From: Dryomyza anilis
Taxonomy: Eukaryota; Arthropoda; Insecta; Diptera; Dryomyzidae
DNA length: 64,000 nt
Direction: 5' to 3'
Assembly (NCBI GenBank): GCA_951804985.1
Contig: OX638131.1
Span: 40,738,044-40,802,043 of the forward strand
The notes beneath the pieces were generated by a model. It did no database searches. It worked only from the letters and a program-made list of their open reading frames with translations, and was not told the DNA's origin. Both the position numbers and the translations under genes were made by a program. Of the stretch, positions 55,711 to 64,000 are shown piece after piece; positions within the stretch are counted from its first letter, which is position 1, and each line of letters begins with the position of its first letter.

Positions 55711-56105
55711 TACAGATGAATTTTACTTTATATGGACTTAAGTGAACTTTTTTGATTAAATATATAATGACTTTATGTTCAAATATATAAAAATAATGTT
55801 TTCCCGCGAACCGACTTGTGGTTCCCCAAAAAAAAAAACGAATGTACATGGGTATATGAGTATCAAATGAAAAGAAATTCTTCAGCGATTATAGTTAGTT
55901 TCAGGATTTGTAAACCCTGGTGACCTTTGCACCACTTTAAGTGGTCACCACCGCACACATTATTACATATTTGTAGAATATTTATAGTCGGATTAGACCG
56001 ACTATTACTTTCATAATTCTTACTAACTTCATCACAGCAACTATCACAATATCCCTACTTTCCTATTTCCCATGTGACCTAACCTTCCCTACCGGTTTTA
56101 ATATT
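55711..56105 (-). mobile_element. Mini-me/DINE-like repeat, 5' part, copy 3
   Basis: Reverse-complement relative of 16500-16900: aaccggtagggaaggttagg, gtcggtctaatccgactata, tcaccagggtttacaaatcc, gaaccacaagt. More diverged than copies 1 and 2. Confidence 0.65.
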
Positions 56106-56710
56106 TCTTTTAGTGAATACTATAAGAATTTTTAATTCCTCTTGTAGTAATGATAGAAAATTATGTCCACCTTGAAAGAAAACATTTTAAATTTAAATAA
56201 AATTTAAATTAATTATGTTCATCAACTGCATTTTTCCATTAAAGTAAAATACTGCACACAGGGAAAAATCAATTTTGCAGGCAACATATTATGTTTGCTA
56301 CAATATTTTTTGAATTTCTGGACTTTTGAAATAAATCTATTTATAATAATACATATCAATAAGATATTTTGGAAATTAGGCCACGTAATTAGTATTTTCA
56401 GCTCATTTAAAGGATACTTTACGAAAAAAATTAATAAAATATTGCACTAATCGATTTTGAGACGTTTTTTCGCCTTCTGTGAAATTTTCTTTTTGTTGGT
56501 TACAGTCTTTGGTATCGATATTTATGCTCTTTAACACATGCAATATTTTAAAAATAACACTGAAACTCACAATATAGATTAATAGTTCATGTAAACATTG
56601 CACATTTCTTCCAAAGTATAATTATTTTTACGCCATTTAATGGCCATTCCTCTCATATATGATACAAAAAAGTCATGTTTTTTTATATTTTTCTCAATTA
56701 CATTTGTTAG
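56106..56710. other. 3' end of intron 1 of the Ig gene
   Basis: No gene is seen. It ends in a pyrimidine-rich tract (56676-56700) and TTAG at 56707-56710, the acceptor of exon 2. Confidence 0.5.
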
Positions 56711-56908
56711 TTGCTGCATTTGAAACATTAAGCGACAATCTGCTCTGGCTCAAACCATCAACACCATCGATAACACATTTTGTGAATGACTCGTTCATCA
56801 TATTTTGCGAAACAGTTCAAAAAGACACGCATACCAAGTGGAAAGATCCGGGCGGTACAGCCCGGCAGAACACAAAAGGACGAGTGCACATTGAGACAAC
56901 GAATGCGG
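56711..56908 (+). CDS. Ig-superfamily gene, exon 2 (first Ig domain, N-terminal half)
   Basis: The acceptor is ...CATTTGTTAG| and the donor GCGG|GTAAGTC; the exon is 198 bases, phase 1 at both ends. It encodes AAFETLSDNLLWLKPS, then NDSFIIFCETV with the first disulfide Cys, THTKWKDP with the core Trp, and KGRVHIETTNAG. NDS is a possible N-glycosylation site. The frame is open upstream to an ATG at 56659 (MIQKSHVFLYFSQLHLLVAA), which could serve as an alternative start with its own signal-like segment. I prefer the spliced form because the hydrophobic stretch coincides with the pyrimidine tract and the phases fit exon 1. Confidence 0.85.
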
Positions 56909-57279
56909 GTAAGTCTAGGTTCACCAAATCACATTCAAATTAAACTCAATAAAATGCATGCAATTAGTTTTCACTTTATTGCACGCAGTGTAATGGTGAA
57001 GAGGAACATGTTTTATGTTTGTGGCAATCGTTCAATATGATTGAAGTTGTAATGTCGAGAGAAAAATATGATTAACGCATTCATATACCTCTCTCGAACA
57101 TTGCTCATTCTGATTTTTTCTTTGATATGACTTAGAAACATAAAATGATCTAAAAATCATGATAATTTTGAAATTTTTAACTATTTACTTAATTAGTAAA
57201 CAGTTTTTTTTTATTTTAACCATATCGTAATCATATTTTTTGTCTGCTTTTGCATTCACAAAAAATTCTATTTGATTAG

Positions 57280-57414
57280 GTCTCCTGGCGCTGGTATTCG
57301 AACACATCGACATCGTAGACAGAGGGAATTGGACATGTGAGGCAGCACCCACAACGGGACGAAGTCCGGTCGCCACTGGAGATTTACGGAAGTCTTTTGA
57401 GTTACTTGTGAATC
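57280..57414 (+). CDS. Ig-superfamily gene, exon 3 (first Ig domain, C-terminal half)
   Basis: The acceptor is TTTGATTAG| and the donor AATC|GTATGT; 135 bases, phase 1. It encodes GLLALVFEHIDIVDRGNWTC with the second Cys of Ig1 (the D-x-G-x-W-x-C pattern of I-set domains), then EAAPTTGRSP and FELLVN. NWT is a possible glycosylation site. Confidence 0.93.
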
Positions 57415-57551
57415 GTATGTTCCTCGTGTACACTAAATAAAACATATTCGTACTAATAAATACGTATGTTCTCTATTCTTTGCATGTACGGTTTGTTTGT
57501 GACATATTCAACTAAAATACCAATGTACACCGATATGTACATCACCTGCAG

Positions 57552-57683
57552 AGAAAATCTCCTTCGGCAATACGGATCTGGTGCAATCGGCGGGTGAGGG
57601 TCGAGATGCAACGGTCTACTGCTTTGTCAAAGGGGAGCCGGCGCCAGATATATCATGGCTGTATTATGGCGAAAGCATTAACA
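57552..57683 (+). CDS. Ig-superfamily gene, exon 4 (second Ig domain, N-terminal half)
   Basis: The acceptor is TCACCTGCAG|; 132 bases. It encodes QKISFGNTDLVQSAGEGRDA, then TVYCFVKGEPAPDISWLYYG with the first Cys and Trp of Ig2. Two donors are possible: |GTAGGT at 57684 and |GTATCT at 57688. Only the first gives the phase needed by exon 5. Confidence 0.92.
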
Positions 57684-58017
57684 GTAGGTATCTCTTTTTG
57701 TAAAAGCTAAACATATTTTGTGGCCAAATTTATTAATATATTAATGATAAGTTTTTCAAAAATGAGAGCTCGGCCGAAGCCCTATACAGGACTGTAGCGC
57801 CAAACTATTATTTTTTCAAAAATGTTTATAACGATTAGAAATAATCAAGAAGTAATTTTAATCTTAGCACATTTTTTTGATTCTTTTCAGACTACTTTAA
57901 AAGAATCAAAAAAAGTCATAAGACTACTTCTTTAAATTATGTTTACTTATTTTAGTATAACAATTATTCAGAATATATAAAAAATAATCAGAGTACTTTT
58001 TTAGAATATTTTTATAT
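57684..58017. other. Intron 4 start, with a SINE tail
   Basis: Contains the SINE 3' end at 57765-57813; the rest is AT-rich. Confidence 0.5.
57765..57813 (+). mobile_element. SINE 3'-end fragment
   Basis: 'gagctcggccgaagccctat' and 'acaggactgtagcgccaaac' followed by tattatt match the tail of the SINE at 41481-41525 (opposite strand). It is a 5'-truncated copy of about 50 bases. Confidence 0.8.
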
Positions 58018-58283
58018 TTCGTCGTTGTAGAACTAAAAGACACCAAATACATTTTTATGAAAATCTTAAATTCCAACATTGTTGGTAATTATTATAAAAA
58101 GTAATTGATACATTTTTAAAGTTCAAATACCAATTGGTAGATTCGCATTTTCGTATCACTTTGTACAAAAATTAAAATTCGTATCATTGGGAACCAAAAT
58201 TAAAAAATATATTAAGTAATTGTAAATAAACAATTGGCATTTGGAAAATGTAGTTGATGACTTTTAGTTCTACATCGACGATT
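58018..58283. mobile_element. MITE with ATCGTCGTTGTAGAAC ends, copy 2
   Basis: The ends 'tcgtcgttgtagaactaaaa' and 'ttttagttctacatcgacga' are inverted repeats. The interior words 'ttataaaaagtaattgata' and 'catttttaaagttcaa' match copy 1 at 48460-48720. Confidence 0.78.
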
Positions 58284-58640
58284 TCTTAGCGCGACAAAAT
58301 GCAAATTCCGACGTGGTGTAATAATAGTTGCTCCAATTAATGTTACTGATTCTTAAAACAATATCAATTTTGTCAAATTGGCTTTAGTTTTTGAGAATAT
58401 CCCATTTTTTCCATTTCTCATTATTTTATATCTTTTATTCTTAAAGTTCCAAAAAGAATATAGTTAATAATATAATTAAATTATCTTTTCGATTTAAGAT
58501 GCTAAGAACCTTGCGCTACAATACAACAATTTTCTTTAAAGCGTGAAGAACTTTGGTTGCGAGAGAATCAAAGAATCTAATTTTATTTCAATAAAAAATG
58601 TAAGAATAAAATACATTTTTACTTTCTAGGAGAGTACGGA
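58284..58640. other. Intronic AT-rich stretch
   Basis: Nothing recognisable. Confidence 0.4.
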
Positions 58641-59670
58641 TTTGGCTCATAATTGTATTTTGCTGTTATATTTTTGTTTTTCTTTTTTTCTATTTTGAAT
58701 TTTGTATTTCGCTTTTGATTTTGTGTCTTTGCCTTTGTTTTTGTGTTTTGCTTTGGTTTTTGTGTTTTGCTTTGGTTTTTGTGTTTTTGCTTTTTTTTTG
58801 TTTTCGCTATTATTTTTGCTTTTGTTTGTGTGTTTTTGCTTTTGTGTCTTTGATTTTGCTAATGTTTTTGTGTTTTTGATTTTTTGTGGTTTGGTTTTTG
58901 CTTTTGTTTCGTGTCTTTGCTTTTGTTTTTGTGTTTATTGCTTTTGGTTTTGTTTTTTGCTTTTTTGTTTTAGTGTTTATTGCTTTTGGTTTTGGTTTTT
59001 GCTTGTTTGTTTTTGATTTTGTTTTTTTTTGTGTGTTTTGCTTTTGTTTTATGTTTTTTTTTGTTTTTTGCTTTTGTTTTTGTTTTTGTGTTTTTGCTTT
59101 TGTTTTTGTGTTTATGATTTTGTGTTTTTGCTTTTATTTTTATGTTTGATTTTGTTTTTGTGTTTGGTTTTGTTCTTGAGTTTTGCTTTTGTGTTTTTGC
59201 TTTTGATTTTGTGTTTTTGCTTATTATTTCGTATTTGTTTTTGCTTTAATGTTTTTAATTTTGTGTGTTTTGCTTTTGTTTTTGTAGTTCTTCTTTTGTT
59301 TTTGTGATTCTGCTTTTGTTATTTGTATTTGCTTTTGTTTTTGTATAACGATCTTTTGTTTTTATTTTGCTTTTGTTTATATGTGATTGCATTAGTTCCT
59401 GCTTTTGCTTTTGTAATTTTTTATGTGTTTGATTTTTTTGTTTCATCTTCTTAGTGCCGAGTTATATCGTTTTGAAAGTTTAGGTTGTATGGGAGGTGCC
59501 ACGCCCCTTTGTTCAATCCCGCCCATATATAGCCTACGACACACTCCGGGCACAATAGTATCCTGGTGCAAAATTTCAGTTAAATCGATTCAGCGGTTTA
59601 GACGTGATGATGGAACAAACAGACAAAAATGACAGACTGACAGTCGTACGAAGAATTTTATATATATAGA
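58641..59670 (-). mobile_element. Helitron A, 3'-truncated, directly joined to Helitron B
   Basis: On the minus strand it begins TCTATATATATAAAATTCTT at 59670 and continues through the family's conserved block (cagcggtttag / ctaaaccgctg near 59590; 'ggaggtgccacgcccctttg' on plus at 59491) into a TTTTTGT-type tract. No CTAG end is found, so the 3' half seems lost; the lower limit is approximate. Confidence 0.75.
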
Positions 59671-60834
59671 CTAGCTGGACCCGTACACGACTCGTGCAAA
59701 GATTTTGTGAATGCAAGGATATTGAGCAATTTTATTAATATAAAAAACATTTTAATATTTATATTAGGGACCCGTGCTTCGGTGTGGACGTTTTTTTTAT
59801 TAGTTTTATGAATGTAGTAACCAAAACTAATACTCCGCTAAAACAACTTTTTTCATAGACAATACTTTCTCAGACTGTGCTTCCCCATATAATTCTTCCC
59901 AGTGGAATTCTTTCCCATAGAATTCTTCCCCGTAGAGTTTTTCCCAGTAGAAGTTTTAGTGTGGTGAGTTTCGGTGTGGTATGTTTAGGTGTAGTTTAGG
60001 TTTTAGTGTGGTGAGTTTCAGTGTAGTGAATTTTATTGCGATGAGTTTTAGTGTGGTGAATTGGAGTGTGGTGAGTTTTAGTGTGGTGAGTTTTAGTATG
60101 GTGAGTTTTAGTGTGGTGAGTTTTAGTGTGGTGAGTTTCAGTGTGGTGAATTTGAGTCTGGTGAATTTTAGTGTGGTGAATTTAGTATAGTGAATTTTAG
60201 TGTGCTAAATTTTACTGTATTTGATTTTGTGTTTTGCTTTTGTATTTTTGATTTTGTTTTTGTGATTTTGCTTTTAAGTTTCTTTTGTTTTTATGCTTTA
60301 ATTAATTTTGTTTTTGTGTTTTTGCTTTTATTTTTGGGTTTTTGTTGTTGTGTTTTTTGTTGTTTCGTTTTTTGTTGTGTTTTTGCTTTTATTTTTGCTA
60401 TTGTGTTTTTTCTTTTGTGTTTTTACTTTTATTTGTTTCTGCTTTTGTTATTTGTGTTTACTTTTAATTTTGTTTTTTCATCCTTTTTTTATTTTTCTGT
60501 TAATTTTGAGTTATTGCTTTTGTTTTGTGCTTTTACTTTAATTTTTGTGTTTGATTTTTGCTTTTGTTTTTGTGTTTTTGCTTTTTTTTTTTTTGTATTT
60601 AAGTTTTTTGTTTCATCTTCTTATCTTGTCTATGGCCGAGTTATGTCGTTTTAAAAGTTTAGGTTGTATGGGAGGTGCCACGCCTCTTTGTCCAATCACG
60701 CCCATATATAGCCTATGACACCCTCCGACTCCATAGTATCCTGGTGCAAAATTTAAATCGGTTCAGCGGTTTAGACGGGATGCTGGAACAAACGGACAAA
60801 CCGACAGACGGACCAAGAGTTTTATATATATAGA
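59671..60834 (-). mobile_element. Helitron B, complete, 1164 bp
   Basis: On the minus strand the 5' end TCTATATATATAAAACTCTT is at 60834 and the 3' end ...GGGTCCAGCTAG is at 59671, preceded by the palindrome GCACGAGTCGTGT. Inside are the conserved 'ctaaaccgctgaac' block, a CAAAAACAAAAG-type tract and the 15-bp ACTAAAACTCACCAC minisatellite (59955-60200), the same order as 38354-39350. Host A lies at the 5' side. The 3' CTAG abuts Helitron A's TC with no base between. Confidence 0.88.
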
Positions 60835-61631
60835 TATTAAAAAATGATGGTAGGATGTAAACTTTTTTTAACTTTATAAGTAAGTAATTGTTTGTCTCTT
60901 ACAATATTTCGGCTCGCAGCTTATCAATTTCCGGCTTTCAGCTCTGAGCCAATCGTTTCGATATCCATTCGTTTCGATATCGCAAGATCAACAAGATCTA
61001 CGCGAGAAAAAGGAGAATTCACACTATATTGAAGACTTTCTCATTGCGATATCAATAGTCAAATATCTATGCGTTTTGTCGGAGTTTTCTCGGAAAAGTT
61101 CGTCTTTTGGCTTTCTAATTTTTTAATCAATAGACATATTATATTTTCTTAAACTGAATAATTAATATTTTAGAAAAAAATATTTTTTTATTTTTTTATT
61201 GAAATTATACAACAAATGTTTATAGTTATATAAAATTCTAATGAAAACAAAACCCGTATCCGAAACTCTAACTATGAATTCGAATAACGAAACCATTGCA
61301 TTATAAAACTTAAAATCAGGGGTAGAAACCGTTCCGACATTCCGGAACGAAAGAAAAGCAAAAGATCCAAGAGCATTTATTTTAGTTTTGTTTTGTGAAA
61401 TAAATTTAGTAGGTATTTAATTGAAATGTAGATCAAAATAAAAATCTATGTTCATAATATTTAAAAGCTCTCTCATATTTTAAACAACTTAACAACCATT
61501 TGAACTCCACTCAACTTTTGTATAACTTTCAAGCAAAAAGTTATTTTTACAAACCTGATCCCGGTGCCACCCACACACTATCTGAATGTGCTGTATTTTT
61601 AACGTAGCTCTTCCTTTATTTAATTTTACAG
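60835..61631. other. Intron 4 end of the Ig gene
   Basis: Mostly AT-rich with no gene. 60910-60980 has two tandem 'tttcgatatc' words. It ends with the acceptor TTTAATTTTACAG at 61631. Confidence 0.5.
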
Positions 61632-61784
61632 CTGCCAACTCAACGAAATATAAAAGTCTCTCCGATGGACTCTTCATCAAGAACGTTACCCAGTCGGATG
61701 CCGGCGAGTACACATGTCGTGCAATGCAAATTACGCCAACTTTTTCGGACTCTGATCAAATAACGATTCTGCTGAGGATACAAC
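61632..61784 (+). CDS. Ig-superfamily gene, exon 5 (second Ig domain, C-terminal half)
   Basis: The acceptor is TTTTACAG| and the donor CAAC|GTAAGTG; 153 bases, phase 1. It encodes ANSTKYKSLSDGLFIKNVTQ, then SDAGEYTCRAMQI with the closing Cys of Ig2 and the classic D-A-G-x-Y-x-C pattern, and SDQITILLRIQ. NST and NVT are possible glycosylation sites. The five exons give about 233 codons; at least one more exon lies beyond 64000. The domain order is that of NCAM/Fasciclin-2-like adhesion proteins; fly fipi is one candidate, but I cannot confirm a specific orthologue. Confidence 0.93.
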
Positions 61785-63316
61785 GTAAGTGAATCCAACA
61801 AAAAAAAAAAAAAACAAAAGACGAAATGCTCAATACCTACTACGTGCTGTATATGGAAGAACTATCTGTAGATGCAGAAGGCTTTGGGTTGATTTGAGGT
61901 CAAAACAGAAGCTCAGAAACATCGATAGATAGACAGACAGACGTTTGCACAGTCAGACTGCTGGGAGAGCAATAATTTCATTAGACATTAAATACTACAT
62001 ATGCTACGAACGTTGGTTGTATAGCCCCCTAGCAGAGGTTACCAGAGGGACTTGTGGTCAATTTGTAAGGTTTTCACGACATGAAATTTACTGCACATTT
62101 TGTTACATTTAGTTATGAATGATGTTCATATCTAAACTTATAAATATAAAAAATAGATATTAAAAATAGGACTCAAAAATCGTTTAACAAAGAATTGTTG
62201 ATATTGTATATAAAAAGACATTATTAAATTTTCATTTTATTTTTGATATAAGTACCTAAATTTCATAGTTCTAGAGATCCATTTGTCAGATAATTGCCAT
62301 GAAACTAATTAAAAACTAGTTCCGTCTTTATCATACAATTTGGAATAGGTGTAATACCATTTAAAATGACATTCAAAATTATATTGCAGATATATTGTAT
62401 CTAATGTAGGGATTGCAATCTCTAAGTATCAAAATGCAAGTACCACATACAAAGTATAACTTCATTCATGCTCTTCCAGCATTTGCCATGAACCACTTAC
62501 CTACCCCATTGTAACGATTTGGACTTAAACTGATATCATGCATTTCTGAGAACCACCTGCCTCTGCCTGCCGCCTACTTTCGACGGCGCGTGGCGCAAAA
62601 TGTGCTGAATCCTTGCTGAATCCTCTGCTGTTGCCTCATTCAACGCAGGGATTTAGAATGTTATTGATGGACGTAGTTACGTGAGTTCCTGTTACGCAAT
62701 GCATTTTGCCCACCTATCAGCAGGTTCTGCATTCCAATCAGTAGTAGACAAAGTTTTGCCCCGCAAATCCTTTCGGAATTTTAAACTTTACAGTTTCATT
62801 CACATAAATTAGGATGTAGTGGCAGAAGAGCCGATGGGTTATGTTTGAGTGCATCTTGGTGTGTATTGTGCATGCACATGAAAAAAATATGTTCATCAAT
62901 TTAATGAATGACAAAAGTAACATCAATAAATATTTATATTAATGAACTTAACTTTGCCCAGAAGTTAAAATATCGTATAATTTTAAGAAATCTTACGAAT
63001 ATTATAAATCGACGATATGTCGTTTATTAAAGAACTGTTCATTTTTAATAAGAGGCATTCATCAATGTTCATCAATATGATGAATAGTCAACCAATAAAC
63101 GTTCATTCGGTTTTTTTTATAAACTTTTTTTATAGTATGTTTCGATGAATGAATTTTACATTGATTATCAATATGATAGATGAATTTTCTCTAAGTATGT
63201 AGATTAAAATAGACATCGCCATCATATACATAAGTTTTCTGAGTATGTATATGAATGCATAATTCATTGATTATATGAATATATTGATGTTTATTTTTTC
63301 TAAGTGTGTAGATTAC
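61785..63316. other. Intron 5 of the Ig gene
   Basis: A GC-richer unique patch lies at 62500-62740 (ccgcctactttcgacggcgc, ggcgcaaaatg). From 62890 to 63300 'gttcatcaatatgatgaat'-like words recur in both orientations. No gene is seen. Confidence 0.4.
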
Positions 63317-63995
63317 ATCCCTAGTGGAAATTTAGTTCAGGATGCGATCATTGTTTGATCAAGAAGCCTGATTTCAAGTCAAGCAATGATCAGGGGTTTT
63401 GTTCAGTGCCTGATTCAAAACGTGATGTTATTTGAAGTTGTTATCCTGATCAGGCTTCCTGATCTAACCCTTATATAATTCGATGTATATTTAAATTTTT
63501 CTTAAACTGCTTTTACCAAATTTGAGACCTTTCAAACAAAAAAATAGTTTTGTGAATAAAGATATCTCAATAACTTTTGCACTGACAAAAAGTCAACGTT
63601 TTGAGATATTTCAAATTTTTAAAAATGTAGAGAATTTTTATATCTGTTGCATTTGAGCTTAACATTTATTTATTAGAATATTTTATTTGAATGATTTTGC
63701 TACCCAATTTTATTATAAAACGTTTGTAATAAATTATCGATCATTTTATATTAATACGATACCCTATAAGGTTTTTTTTTCATAAGTGTCACATCACTTT
63801 TCCTCAAGTAGACTTTTTATCAGTATTTTTTAAGAAGGTTGTATAATGTTCCCTTACGTGGATTTTAAATTAGGATTGTCATAGTCGACCCTGATAAGTA
63901 TCATTTCAGGTGGTCTTTGGTAGGGATACCTTATCGTATTCTGATCAGGGACAGATGCGAAATAAGGGTAACCTTAACCAATTTCCACTCGGGAT
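63317..63995. mobile_element. Inverted-repeat element, about 680 bp
   Basis: 'atccctagtggaaatttagt' at 63317 is mirrored by 'accaatttccactcgggat' ending at 63995. 'ctgatcagg' and 'cctgatca' words cluster near both ends. No ORF is present. It runs close to the window edge, so the outer limits are tentative. Confidence 0.55.
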
Positions 63996-64000
63996 TATGC

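Noticed and set aside
58702..60654. Phe/Cys/Val-rich frames that look like membrane proteins
   Set aside because: Translation of TTTTTGTTTTTGC-type low-complexity DNA within Helitrons; no start context or splice signals.
56711..61784. Assigning the Ig gene to Fasciclin 2 or fipi
   Set aside because: The domain pattern fits, but many fly Ig proteins share it and no decisive residue match can be made without a search.

Overview
The window looks like nuclear DNA from a higher (brachyceran) fly. It is very AT-rich. It has spliced genes with GT/AG introns, insect-type tRNA genes, and a dense load of non-LTR retrotransposons, Tc1/mariner elements, Helitrons, a tRNA-derived SINE and many small inverted-repeat elements. 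Species cannot be fixed from sequence alone; a calyptrate or similar large-genome fly is my guess, not a result.

Host genes are few. A 5' coding exon of a membrane/SAM-like gene lies at 866-1076 (minus). Three tRNA genes, all minus, lie at 7.6-10.3 kb: two identical tRNA-Gln(CTG) and one tRNA-Gly(GCC). Two short secreted Pro/Tyr-rich peptide genes (14.0-14.3 kb minus, 18.65-18.9 kb plus) are diverging paralogues; each has a TATA box, a four-codon first exon and a small intron. A 416-codon single-exon gene of unknown function is at 28749-29999 (minus). An immunoglobulin-superfamily gene on plus has a signal-peptide exon at 39681-39762, four exons at 56711-56908, 57280-57414, 57552-57683 and 61632-61784, and continues beyond the window. 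All its introns are phase 1, which lets the far upstream exon be joined to the rest across a 17 kb, transposon-filled intron. A GC-richer island at 35.4-36.4 kb may be its promoter or 5' UTR.

The rest is mobile or repetitive DNA. 1-13 kb: small inverted-repeat elements, a 2.1 kb foldback element (5144-7244) built from inverted arrays of a 60-bp minisatellite, a TTA-flanked element (9363-9892), and a hybrid MITE (12760-13099) derived from the mariner found 31 kb away. 14.7-18 kb: T-rich low-complexity DNA and a mini-me-like repeat with a GACA microsatellite. 20.5-24.0 kb: a single-ORF LINE broken by only one in-frame TGA. 27.0-28.5 and 38.4-39.4 kb: Helitron-like elements at perfect A^T sites. 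30-34.1 kb: CACGTG-rich and ACTCATAA-rich cryptic repeats and a 2.1 kb inverted-repeat element. 36.4-38.35 kb: A-rich DNA and a roughly 97-copy, 10-bp satellite whose A-tracts are phased with the DNA helix. 41.5-48.7 kb: SINE, MITEs, a defective mariner, and an inverted-repeat element carrying six tandem ~165-bp units. 49.3-54.3 kb: a two-ORF Jockey-type LINE. 57.7-60.8 kb: a SINE tail, a MITE, and two Helitrons joined head to tail with no host base between them.

The most notable signals are the foldback minisatellite element, the seamless Helitron tandem, the mariner/MITE pair that preserves the origin of a MITE by inverted duplication, the phased-A satellite, and the inverted pair of secreted-peptide genes.
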